From Xenoacremonium recifei (lineage: Eukaryota; Ascomycota; Sordariomycetes; Hypocreales; Nectriaceae): a DNA stretch of 64,000 bases. The stretch is taken from NCBI GenBank assembly GCA_012184525.1, contig WOFQ01000006.1, positions 248,001 through 312,000 on the forward strand, read 5' to 3'. Shown one piece after another: positions 54,872 through 64,000 of the stretch. The notes below the pieces were generated by a model that was not told the DNA's origin, ran no database searches, and worked only from the letters and a program-made list of their open reading frames with translations. Numbering within the stretch: the stretch's first letter is position 1; every line of letters begins with the position of its first letter. The position numbers and the translations under genes were made by a program.

Positions 54872-56762
54872 GGTAGGGGGCCAGGACAAATTTGCGAGAC
54901 CTGTTGGACGTTTTCTTTTCTTTCTCTTTTTTTGCTTTCAGATATACCCTCTTTGCGCGGGATGAGATGAGCGACGCTGAGCATAGCGAGCGTGCGAGCG
55001 TGTTTCGATAGACGCTAGATCTGGGGGATATCATCTGGCTGATATTACTGTGTACTACATACGGCTGGCTACAGGTGCTTTATCTAACTTGGACAGGAGT
55101 CCGAAGCAGGGTGGTGTAGCGGCTAGGGAGAGGAATCAAATATCACGAGCTTCCATGCCAGATACGTCTTCACACATGTGAGAGTGAGGGGAACATGGAG
55201 GGATTCCCTGTCCAGTGGGTTGGCGACTCCACAGTGGGCGAGGGATGAATCGATTGAGTGCTGGCATTGACGACAAATTCCGGGCTGGTACGTGTTCAAT
55301 GGCCAGTGAATCGTGTATGTGTTTTGAGGCCCGGCATGCGTTGATACCCAATCGCTTTGTTTGTTTGTTTTCGTGTTTTCCTGCAGCCGAAACGGTCACA
55401 ACTTGGGGGCCCTTGGGCTACAATTTGCTGAGTCCCGAGGTACCTAGAGGAAGCTCAAGGATGTCCAAACTTGATTTTATTTTTTGCCGGGACACTAGCG
55501 GGAAGAAAAGGGAACCATGAGGAAGAATAAAGGACACTAAAAGACAAGAGCTGAGAAACAATCCAGTCGGACAGGAGGAATGTGTTTTCTTGCGTGCCCA
55601 TCCACCTAAAGGAACCTGCAGGCCCCCCTGCTGCAGAGGCGGTGACAGACGGACGATTTAGACTGGATTGGCCCAATTGCAGGCCGGCAGGATGCTCCGT
55701 AATCCGTCAGCAAACGGCAGGACAGAAGCTGCGGTCTAGAGAAGAAAAAATGAGAGCTCGGAAGAGGTGACCAGAGCCAAGGTTGGGTTGAGGGACAGAC
55801 AGCCACCACCCATTCATAAGCCGGACGATCGCCTCCTAGTCTTGGTTCCCGACCGCTTTTTTCCCTTCCCTTCATCACCTTCTCGCCTTTCTTCTACCTT
55901 TTTGTTTGGGTGGTTGAGGGGACGAGGAGAGAGTCTTCTATTTGTCACGGACCGGGCAGACTGACGGAGCTTCACAGCTTCGGATGCTGCCTTGTCGCTG
56001 ACGTCTTTTGCAAATTTCCCCTCCATCGGAAGCTCCACCGACGAGGATAAGAGCGAGATTCAAATCTCCTCCTCGTGAGCGCCTCAGGCTGCGAAACGCA
56101 AGCAGAGGCCACCTCAGCTTATTTTTAGGGAGCGTTAGTGGCCATCGCTGGGCTGAGGACGCTAAACCCAACTGGAAACCCTGACCCCTACCCCTGAAGG
56201 AAGCAGCAGAACGCGACGCCTGCCTCATTGACTGGCAACGGAAAAAAAGTTGCAGCTGCAATTCTCCCAACTTTAATTACGGCCCTTCAGCTTGCTCTCG
56301 CAACGCCCTTCTCCCTTGAAGACTCCAACGACCCTCATCGCCACCTTCGCGTCTCTCCTGCGACATTCCATACTTCGGTATTAGTCTCTCTCTGCTACGG
56401 TATGTGTTCCCCATCGCTACCTTAGCTTCTGCCCCGGCGGGAGAGATGTCGCCAGGCGGTGCAGAAATTCGACGCTGCCTGGCCGAACTCTGTCCTCTTC
56501 CCACGACACCCATTACGCGTTGCCGCGAGCCCTGCGGCTGACAGTTTCTTGACATAGGTTGCCTTGCATCGCCTCGCCTCGCATTCGAATTTCGATACGA
56601 CACACGTAATCGGCTCTTCTTTGCTCCGCCAGATCGCTATTCAGCTGCCTGCTCGGAACTCTTCTTAAAGACAGATCCCTTAGGTTGACAAAGAACAACC
56701 TCTATCAACTCACACACTCCACGAACTCTTCACACGACAAGATAAGACACCAATCCGTCGCA
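54872..56762. other. Gene-free spacer, about 1.9 kb
   Basis: ELMO 3' UTR and promoter/leader of the PRA1 gene. The right 500 bp is pyrimidine-rich and probably transcribed leader. One isolated AATTCCG occurs near 55,278, outside the island. No gene or repeat of note. Confidence 0.5.
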
Positions 56763-57293
56763 ATGGCTCGCATTCAGATCCCGATCGACGTCCTTACGTC
56801 CCGCCTGAACTTCCAGGACCGCCTCCAGGGCCTCCGCGCTGGTGGCCTCACCGGCCGCTTCGCCAACCTGCGCCCGGTCTCCGAGTTCTTCGACTTCAAG
56901 CGCGTGTCTAAGCCGGCCAACTTTAGCGAGATGCAGTCGCGCGTCAACTACAACCTGAGCTACTTCTCCAGCAACTACGCCGTTGTCTTCTGCATGCTCA
57001 GCATCTATGCTCTGCTCACGAACTGGGCGCTCATGTTCGACATCATCCTTGTCGTCGCTGGCATGTGGTTGATCGGTCGTCTCGAGGGCCGCGATCTCGA
57101 GATTGGCACTTTCCGTGCCACTTCTTCCCAGCTCTACACTGGCCTTGTCATCATTGCCGTGCCGCTGGGCCTCTACGCGTCGCCGATCACCACTCTCCTG
57201 TGGCTCATCGGCGCATCAGGCGTGACCATCCTCGGTCACGCCGCACTTATGGACAAGCCCATTGATGAGGCTTTTTCCGGGGAGGCGGTCTAG
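56763..57293 (+). CDS. PRA1 family protein (prenylated Rab acceptor)
   Basis: ER/Golgi membrane protein that binds prenylated Rab GTPases and helps vesicle traffic (yeast Yip3). Single exon, 176 residues. The PRA1 domain has RVNYNLSYFSSNYAVVF, then paired hydrophobic hairpins (about residues 77-105 and 125-160), the usual four-segment topology, and a cytosolic tail ending IDEAFSGEAV. The start CAATGGC is the first ATG. The next coding region begins only about 105 nt downstream, an unusually tight spacing for this window. Confidence 0.88.
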   Translation: MARIQIPIDVLTSRLNFQDRLQGLRAGGLTGRFANLRPVSEFFDFKRVSKPANFSEMQSRVNYNLSYFSSNYAVVFCMLSIYALLTNWALMFDIILVVAGMWLIGRLEGRDLEIGTFRATSSQLYTGLVIIAVPLGLYASPITTLLWLIGASGVTILGHAALMDKPIDEAFSGEAV

Positions 57294-57397
57294 GTGGTCG
57301 GCCGCGAGCTCCCGAATTTGCGCCCCCTTGGGGAAGACCATCGAGGCGCAGGCGGCGGAGAACGGACGGGGATGCTGCGCAGTACGGAGGCGGCAGG

Positions 57398-58672
57398 GTG
57401 GAGGAGCTGGCGTCGGACGACGACGACGACGACGATACGGACACACAAGGCGTTGGGCTTTCCACAGGTTACGGTAATACACGGTTTGTTAGCGATTCTC
57501 TTCAGTTTACGGGCACCGACTTGGGTGATCGGGGACATGGCACGGCGCGGTACAACAGGATCATGGGGCGTGGCGATGAGGATGATGAGGACGAGGACGA
57601 GGAGGATACCTCGAGCGATGACGACAGCTACGAGGAGGAGCTGGCCCAGCTTCCTCCGGCGGCTCGGGAGGAGGCTCTGGTTCAGATGGCGATGCAGCGC
57701 ATGCAGCGGGCGCGGGAGAAGGGGAGGTCGGATGTGCATCTGACCAAAGGGGAGCTCGCTGCACTCGAGCGGCGGCGCAAGCGTTTGGAGGAGGAGGCAG
57801 AGAGGAAGAGCGAGCGCAGGCGGCGGAGGGAGCAGCGGATTGCCGTTCCCCTCACACATCTGGAGCCTATCTCGCGCAAGAAAAAGGGCAACCAGACGGC
57901 AGCGCCATTGGCACACCCGCCGCGACAAGACTCGTTACCCCGGAATCCCTCGGGGGTGAACAACTTTGCAGAGCCGCAGGATCGTCAGGGGTACCCTCCT
58001 ATGGGATATTTCCCTCCTCCTGCCGGCACTCGCACACGGCCACGAGCCGGGACATCGGGTTCGAGGCCTCCCAGTCGGGCGCGAGAGGACCAGAGATTGA
58101 ATGCTCTCGACTACATGCAGCGGCCTGGATCGTCTGCTGGTCGCCACGTCTCTGATTCCGTCGCGGGAGCTCGTCCCGGGCTGGGTCCTATCGAACAGCC
58201 CTGGATTCCCAACGTCTCGCCAGCCGGATCCCCTTCGAGAGCCCGGCAGGTCCCTGACCCATTCCAGTTCCAAACGGCGGGTCCGCGCGCGCCTCTCCCA
58301 CCTGGCGCTGCGGCTGCTTCTCGACGGCACGTGTCAGGTCCCGCCGAGATGGCATACCTGGCCCAGCGCAGGGCGGCAGCCCCTGTTGCGGTCAGAAGCC
58401 GCCAGGGCTCGCAGCAGCCGGGACTGGACGAGGAGACAAGCGAGGAGGAGAGTGAGGAGGAGGAAGACGAAGAAGAGGAAGAGGAAGAGAGCTCGAGCGA
58501 TGGCGTGGGGTCGGGCGCGCAGATTCGGCAGATGCCGAGGCGTCAGGCGCCTAATGTCATTGTCGTGGAGGATCCGGAGCCTGAAGAACCAGAGCCTGAG
58601 CCTGAGCCGGTCAGGAAGACGGCTGCCCCTGTGAGGAGGAAGCCCGTGGGGGGGAAGCGGAGGAGGAGGTGA
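57398..58672 (+). CDS. Acidic/basic low-complexity protein of unknown function (5' end uncertain)
   Basis: An open frame of 424 codons with strong coding character but no ATG at its left end; the first in-frame ATG is at 57566 (MGRGDEDDEDEDEED). The open part before it (GNTRFVSDSLQFTGTDLGDRG) looks like real protein, so an upstream exon or non-AUG start may be missing from my model. Features in order: Asp runs, Glu/Asp-rich block, a long charged helix (about residues 85-145, ERRRKRLEEEAERKSERRR) likely coiled coil or single alpha-helix, a disordered Pro/Arg region, a second acidic block and a basic tail (RRKPVGGKRRRR). Possibly nuclear. No named domain. Confidence 0.6.
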   Translation: MEELASDDDDDDDTDTQGVGLSTGYGNTRFVSDSLQFTGTDLGDRGHGTARYNRIMGRGDEDDEDEDEEDTSSDDDSYEEELAQLPPAAREEALVQMAMQRMQRAREKGRSDVHLTKGELAALERRRKRLEEEAERKSERRRRREQRIAVPLTHLEPISRKKKGNQTAAPLAHPPRQDSLPRNPSGVNNFAEPQDRQGYPPMGYFPPPAGTRTRPRAGTSGSRPPSRAREDQRLNALDYMQRPGSSAGRHVSDSVAGARPGLGPIEQPWIPNVSPAGSPSRARQVPDPFQFQTAGPRAPLPPGAAAASRRHVSGPAEMAYLAQRRAAAPVAVRSRQGSQQPGLDEETSEEESEEEEDEEEEEEESSSDGVGSGAQIRQMPRRQAPNVIVVEDPEPEEPEPEPEPVRKTAAPVRRKPVGGKRRRR

Positions 58673-59122
58673 GGCGTTGCCATGTGCCAGAGGTTTCCTA
58701 TGTCGAAAAGCCCCGGTGTGTTATTTTGATAGACTAATGAGATTGTAATGCCCCTGTGGAAATATTGGACTTTGGTATAGCATGTTAATCGTGAGGAGGG
58801 TGAGAAAGGAGGTTGGATGAATTACCTAATCCAGGGGCCCGACGCTGTGGACGTATGAAGATCTGCCAGCTCGGCACGCCCCCAGCCTCGGCTTAGCCCG
58901 CCGCCAATCAATTGGATCCCTGTCGGTAGGCGACGGAGCTTGAGCTACCTGACCAACGCAACATTAACATACTTGTATATGAGAGTGCTGCTGGACTAAC
59001 GGCACCATCTTTGCTCAGACGACGTCTTGCCTTATGAATTACTTGAGGCTGCTTTCGCTTTCTTGAGGCTTTCGCTTTTCCCCCCTCATACACTTCGAAC
59101 GAGCAGGACTCTCTCTCACACC
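58673..59122. other. Spacer, 450 bp
   Basis: 3' UTR of the acidic protein and promoter of the E2 gene. Nothing distinctive seen. Confidence 0.4.
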
Positions 59123-59713
59123 ATGTCGACCACCAGCTCGGGATCGTCGTCACGGAACGCCTCGCGCCGGCTGCTCAAGGAGCTGGAGACGTGGCGCGCA
59201 GAGCAGAAGACGGAGACGGGCATCGAGCGGCTGGGCCCGAAGTCGGATGAGGATTTGTTGGAGTGGGAGGCGGTGATTAATGGGCGTGGCATTGGCTGCG
59301 GCTATGATGGTGCGTTCGTTCCCTCCTCCAAACCAACCTACCTATGAAGAGAGTATACAATCGCTAACTGACCTGACCGCGCAACAGAAGGCCGCTGGCT
59401 CCTCCGCATCACCCTCCCGCCAACCTACCCCCTCCACCCCCCCAAAATCGTCTTCGCCACCCCGATCGTGCACCCGAACATCGCGCTCTCCACCGGCGAG
59501 ATCTGCCTCGACCTGCTGAAGGACGCGTGGACGCCGGCGTACAGCGTGCTGGAGAGCGTGCGGGCGGTGCGCATGCTGTTGGGGTGTCCGGAGACGGATA
59601 GTCCGTTGAATGTGGATGTGGCGGCGTTGTTGCGCGGCGGGGATGTGTTGGGCACGAGGAAGTTGGTGGAGTTTTGGTGTGTGGATGGGGAGGGGAGGTA
59701 TGATGGCGAGTGA
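59123..59713 (+). CDS. PEX4: Ubiquitin-conjugating enzyme, Pex4-like
   Basis: E2 that mono-ubiquitinates the peroxisomal import receptor Pex5. Exons 59123-59309 and 59388-59713; 170 residues. UBC fold marks: RLLKELETWRAEQ helix 1, LRITLPPTYPLHPPKIVFATP, then HPNIALSTGEICLDLLKDAW with the active Cys at about residue 102, followed by TPAYSVLESVRAVRMLL. HPNIA in place of the usual HPN(I/V)xxxG spacing, the LNVDVAALLRGGD segment and N-terminal Ser-rich extension fit Pex4 better than Ubc4/5. A related E2 with other role cannot be excluded. The intron is 78 nt and rejoins a Glu codon. Confidence 0.78.
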
Positions 59714-60375
59714 GGAGGGGAAGGGAGTTTTGGTGTATGCTCTGTTCGGGGTGCTTTTGTGTGTGCGAGATTGGTTTTTGATTGCTTTGTTATCGTCGTT
59801 GGAGGGACGGGCATGGGCTGAGGGACGACAGTTTGTGGCTACGGGACGAGATACCAGTACTTACTTACCTTACCTGTTTACATTAACGGCCAGACACATA
59901 TTTAGATTGTACAGCATTTCATGGCACGGGGAGTCCAACGGGCTTCAAATTATCAAGTCTATCCCAAGCAGCTCACCCTCGAAGCAGCCTTCTCTCCTCT
60001 CCCATGTGATGGTACAAGATCCCAGCCTCCCCACCACCGAGAGGATTCCCCGTAGATCGGGAGACACATACATAGCATATACTACAACAAATAAAATAAA
60101 AACGCCGGTGCCTGAACCCCTCCTCCCCAGCCCTACCCTACCAGCCCAGATCGGATCGAGAGATGCCTTCGTTGCGATGGTGATGATGATGACGGTGGTG
60201 GTGGTGGCCTCTATCGAGAAACGGCGGTTTCGCTATTACAACGTGGTGGCCCACCCTTTGGCGTGACAATCGTGACAAAGAATATGGAGGAACGCAGGCG
60301 AGTCGAAGAGAAGAAGTGCTCGCCTGGTACAGGGTTTTTTTATGAGTGTCTTTCGTTTCTTTCATGACTTGGGCT
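59714..60375. other. Convergent 3' spacer, 662 bp
   Basis: Between the E2 stop (plus) and the mannosyltransferase stop (minus). Has GATGATGATGACGG and GGTGGTGG simple repeats near 60,180-60,210. Presumed UTRs. Confidence 0.45.
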
Positions 60376-61552
60376 CTACTCGTTGTAGTGATACACCTAG
60401 CAAACGTGTTAGTCTCTGACATCACGGCTTTCGAATACCTCCGCTTACCTTGTAGTTGGGCAGACCGTACGGCTGCCAGCCTAACCGCTTGGCCATCTTG
60501 GCGAAACCCTCCGTCTCGATCAGATGATAAAAGGCAAAGGGCGGGAACATGGCACCATCGCGGTGCACCTCGGCCTTGACCATCAGCGCCGTGCCGCCCA
60601 CGCCGTCCAGTGGGATGGTCATGTCGCGGTCGCCGCCATCCGTGGCCATGTAGGCCATCAACGCGCGGTAGGTGGCCATCTCGGCATAGCCCTCGAGCAG
60701 GATCTCGTCGGGGCCCATCTTCTCGGCCATGTGCAGCGCCGTGTCACTGTCCTGCCAGCTGTTGAAGTCGTAGGCACGCTCCTGCAGGCCCTTCTTCTTG
60801 TCGTCGTAGTAGCGCTGGTAGCAGTTGGGCACGATGACGGGCTTGTCGTAGTGCGCCAGATCCTGGATCAGCGAGGGCGGCGTCTCGACGATGTCGGCGT
60901 CCAGCCACAGCACCCACGACGTGTCCGGACCCAGCGTCGTGAACAGCAGCGAGTTGCGGGCCTTGGCCATGACCTCGCGCCGGGCCTTCTGGTTCTGCAT
61001 CTTGTGGCGCTCGCTCTCGTCCTGCGACACGATGGCCGGGTCGAAGTCCTGGCGCAGGATGATGATGCTCCTGAAGCGGTCCTTCTCGGACCCGCGCTTC
61101 TGCGTCTTGGTGATCTGCTCCTGGAGCTCGACCGTGGCCTGGTTGCCCTCCTTGGTCTTGGGCAGGATGAAGCCCAGCGTGATGAGCTCGTGCGGGTACG
61201 TCAGGCGCAGCAGGTTGTCCCAGTAGGCCTGGTAGAAGCGGGCCATGGGCGTGAGGATCAGGATGCTCTCGCGGTTCTCGATGGGCGTGGGCGTGACCGT
61301 GACATTGTTGAGGTTGTAGTGCACGACGGGCGGCGGCTTGAGGATGGCGCCGGTGCGCGAGTCGGGTTTGCGGTACGGCGAGGTCGGCGGCGAGAGGTGG
61401 TGCTGTGCTGAAGCGGCCAGTCTTCGCTTCGAGGCGCTCGAGTCGGAGGGGGAGACGAGGAAGATGAAGATGAAGGCGCAGAGGATGACACCCAGGAGCA
61501 GCGTGCAAGGATTCGCCTTTCGCAGACGGACTGCCCCCATGGGACGAGCCAT
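60376..61552 (-). CDS. Anp1/Mnn9/Van1-family mannosyltransferase (mannan polymerase subunit)
   Basis: Golgi type II membrane glycosyltransferase (GT62) that extends the alpha-1,6-mannan backbone of N-glycans. Exons 60449-61552 and 60376-60396; 374 residues. The last exon encodes only VYHYNE, the expected family ending after LPNYK. A signal-anchor helix (CTLLLGVILCAFIFIFLV) lies at about residues 15-32, then a Ser/Pro stem, then the catalytic domain with ILILTPMARFYQAYWDNL and the DxD-type motif VLWLDADIVETPPSLI. Start MARPMG chosen at 61552 because it places the anchor correctly; the frame is open further upstream. Probably Anp1 type, but the three paralogues are hard to separate here. Confidence 0.87.
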
Positions 61553-62628
61553 GGGTGTGTGTGTGGTGAGAGAAGACGGTGAGAGATCGACGACAACCAG
61601 GGAATTCGATGCTATCGCGGAGTGGACGCTGGCATGAAGCTGGCTCGATAGGGAGAGTAAGCGTGGAAGAAGTGTTGAGCCACAGCGAGCGAGCGAGGCG
61701 CGACGGGGGAGAGACAAGCTCTCAATCAATGCTGCAGTCGGCGCCCAAACGAACAACGGCTCGGGAACGAAGAGAAGACAAATTGTCGCGCTGGACGGCC
61801 AGTCCGCATGAAAAAGAAGGGGCAATATCAGCAATACGAACGATGGTTTTCTCGGGGCGCCGCGCTGCCAGCTAATACCTAACTGAGCGGTAGCAGCAGG
61901 GGATGAAGTGGAGTGGAGGTCTTGAGGGGGGATGGAAGAGGAGCCGGTCTGGCTTAGTCATGCCGTGTTAAATCTGAGGACAGTTCGTAAAGAATCCAGA
62001 TAACAGGCTAGATACGAAGTCTATTTAGTTGAAAGTCTGCATCCTTTTCTGTAATATGAGAGAAGCGACGCATATGCTGGTTAAAGTCCAAATGCTTCAA
62101 TGGCTACGGAGAATTGCTGTCGTTGATATCGAGTTAGATTTCCAATACCCTGAGGATGTTGCCCATTCAAAGCAAACAAGCATGTCATTTTACGATTAAT
62201 AGGTCCCTAATTAGTGAATAACGATCAATGAAGTTGAGTATCAGCTTGGGTAAGGCAAACTTTTACAGTGGACAAACTCAGGCAGGCGCACCCAAACCCA
62301 ACTGTCCAACCCTCTGTTTCAGCCAAATCGGATGTCTTGACGATACCCCTGTCCCTCTTCGCGACCCTTCCCCACCCCTCTCTGCCAATCAGAGCCTGCC
62401 TCGCCGCTCGCCTCGGTACGTACCCGTTTCTATGCATTCTAGCCCAGCCCAGCCCAGCCTCAAAGATCCATCAAGTCCAGGCTCGAGCTTCTCCAACTCA
62501 ACTCCATCACGAATCTCGCTCCGAAACCGTCTTTGTCTGTCCTCCCAAACCGACGCGTCGCGTGGGACTTCTTTGTCCTCACCTCGCCCTGGCCAACGCT
62601 CCGGTCTAGCTTTCAGATCTACCCAACA
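61553..62628. other. Divergent-gene spacer, about 1.1 kb
   Basis: Promoters of the mannosyltransferase (minus) and the RNA-binding gene (plus). Contains AGCCC tandem repeats at about 62,441-62,459. Between 61,970 and 62,230 it is AT-rich. No gene supported. Confidence 0.45.
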
Positions 62629-64000
62629 ATGGCCGACAAAATGGATCGCGGACTCGACGAGATCATCGCGGATTCTGTATGCTCGCTCCGACTCGCGCAA
62701 CTCTGCCCTCATAACTAACCTCTGCTCTTCTTCAGCGCCCCAGCAATCGCCCCCAGAACAACCGACGCGGTGGCGGTCGTCGCCGCGAACCTCGCCAGGA
62801 TTATCCCCGAGATGGGGTGAAAAAGGTCAGCCTCGTCTCGCGCCACATTGAATCTATTCGTGGTGTTTGACAGCCTAACTGACTTCAAACTCTCCCCGCA
62901 CAGGTTGATCTATCCTCCTCCCTCTGATGATTTCTGCTCGACCTCCTCAGCCCTCTTAGCAGTCCATTCGACGCGCTGCTAGGAGTCTTTGACGATGAAG
63001 GCGGTTTGCACTCTAGAAATGTCCTCGCTAACGAGACGCTCCTTCGCCCTCACAGTCCTTCCGAGACGAGCCACGAAACATTGACAGGTTGGGATATCTC
63101 TAGCGTCTAGTTTGAATTCTTAACTAACCAGACCTTAGTGAATGGGTCCACGACCGATACGAAGAACATTGTAAATACGTCTGTTTCTTTCACCACTAGC
63201 CGAAGTCTTACCTCTCCCAGCTTCACGCAGAAACCCTGCGCCCAGACGTCGACGAGAGTCGCCCGACCGGTATTATTACCTATAACATGTTTACTTGCGA
63301 CCTCCTCGCTGATGGCTCTGCCAAAGGGATTCTCAGGGATCGAAATTACGTGTTGACAACATTCATTACGACTTGACCGAGGATGACCTCGACGTAAGCT
63401 GAAATGCAACCACATGTTACGACCATTCGCTGAGACTGCCCCAGGAACTCTTCCAAAGGATTGGAACCGTCTCCCGACTCCAGCTGCGATATGATCGAGC
63501 TGGTCGGTCTGAAGGAACCGCCTATGTAACGTACGAACGCAAGGAGGATGCTTTGGAGGCCATCAAGCAGTTTGATGGCGCCAATGCCAATGGTATGTAA
63601 TTGCATTCAATAGGGTTTCCGAAGCATCATAACTTACTGTATCAAGGCCAACCAATCCGCCTGACTCTCATGCCGAGTGGTCCAGCCCGGAACCCCTTCG
63701 ATTCGGCTGTCATGCCGGGTCGACCTTTATCAGAGCGCATCTCAAAGCCTGGTGGTCGATCTCGGTCTCTGTCTCCCCATCGTCGTTACGATGAAGAGGA
63801 TGCCGCTCGCAGGGGCATTGATAGATATGTTCCCGGTCAACGCAGCCGATCGAGGAGCCCCATGCCCCGAAGACGTGGCGGACGCCGCCCCGGTGCGCGC
63901 CGAGAGGGCAACGGAAACAACAGCGGAAGGGAACAGAAGGAGGGCGGCCGCGGCAGCCGAGGAAACCCGCGCCAAAAGAAGACGCAAGAAGAACTTGACG
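62629..64000 (+). CDS. RRM protein of the Mlo3/Yra1 (ALYREF) mRNA-export type (3' partial)
   Basis: Probable nuclear mRNA-binding/export adaptor. Exons 62629-62676, 62736-62825, 63056-63087, 63139-63170, 63221-63269, 63327-63393, 63445-63592, 63647 to the window end. N-terminus MADKMDRGLDEIIADS resembles the UAP56-binding box; Arg/Gly-rich stretches follow. The RRM spans LRVDNIHYDLTEDDLDELF (RNP2, assembled over introns) to GRSEGTAYVTYERKEDALEA (RNP1). The C-terminus is RS/RGG-rich and is cut at KKTQEELD, the beginning of the second UAP56-binding box. The acceptor of exon 5 could instead be at 63199, but that would make a 29-nt intron; both keep frame. The four small exons make the boundaries less certain than elsewhere. 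Confidence 0.75.

Noticed and set aside
60524..61411. 295-codon open frame on the plus strand
   Set aside because: It is antisense to the Anp1-family mannosyltransferase, with the Val/Leu/Arg-rich composition expected of a high-GC shadow frame.
1..64000. CRISPR arrays, integrons, prophage or bacterial operons
   Set aside because: Spliceosomal introns and eukaryotic gene families throughout; no spaced repeat array seen.

Overview
The window is nuclear DNA of a filamentous ascomycete, most likely a Sordariomycete and probably in Hypocreales. The evidence is short GT-AG introns (about 45-230 nt) with CTRAY-type branch sites, and typical fungal genes: an Msn2-type zinc finger, Anp1-family mannosyltransferase, Oct1, a Mic26/27-type MICOS subunit, Pex4, U2AF small subunit and an Mlo3/Yra1-like RNA-binding protein. 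No prokaryotic element, CRISPR array, rRNA, tRNA or intact transposon was seen. Exon boundaries were assigned by hand from splice signals, frame continuity and family motifs.

Layout. 1-29,991 is a GC-rich, intron-poor core block: Msn2-like regulator (5' end cut off), Dph6 diphthamide ligase, an aldo-keto reductase, a DUF202 membrane protein, Hcs1 helicase, an unknown coiled-coil protein, Oct1 and Mic26/27 on a shared divergent promoter, Dus2, and a large unknown protein. 48,604-64,000 is a second core block: oxysterol-binding protein, U2AF small subunit, ELMO protein, PRA1 protein, an acidic unknown, Pex4-like E2, Anp1-family mannosyltransferase and an Mlo3/Yra1-like protein cut by the window end.

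Between them, about 30.5-47.1 kb, lies an accessory island with visibly more AT-rich spacers and far more introns per gene. It carries eight genes, all of which can be read as intact: a GMP synthase with 18 exons, a Zn2Cys6 regulator with 13 exons, an amidase-signature hydrolase, a GNAT acetyltransferase, a small prephenate dehydratase/BacA-like protein whose start codon is split by an intron, a RidA deaminase, a YAT-family amino-acid permease and an 11-exon 2-oxoglutarate/Fe(II) oxygenase.

The island's promoters, but not the GMP synthase promoter, share an AATTCCG motif that recurs in the amidase/GNAT, BacA-like, RidA/permease and oxygenase upstream regions. It is a candidate site for the island's own Zn2Cys6 protein. 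The GMP synthase is bracketed by diverged direct repeats. Together the genes look like a co-regulated pathway that makes, modifies or detoxifies an amino-acid-like or amide compound. A glutamine-antimetabolite pathway with a spare GMP synthase as resistant target is one testable hypothesis; an amide/amino-acid catabolic cluster is the main alternative.
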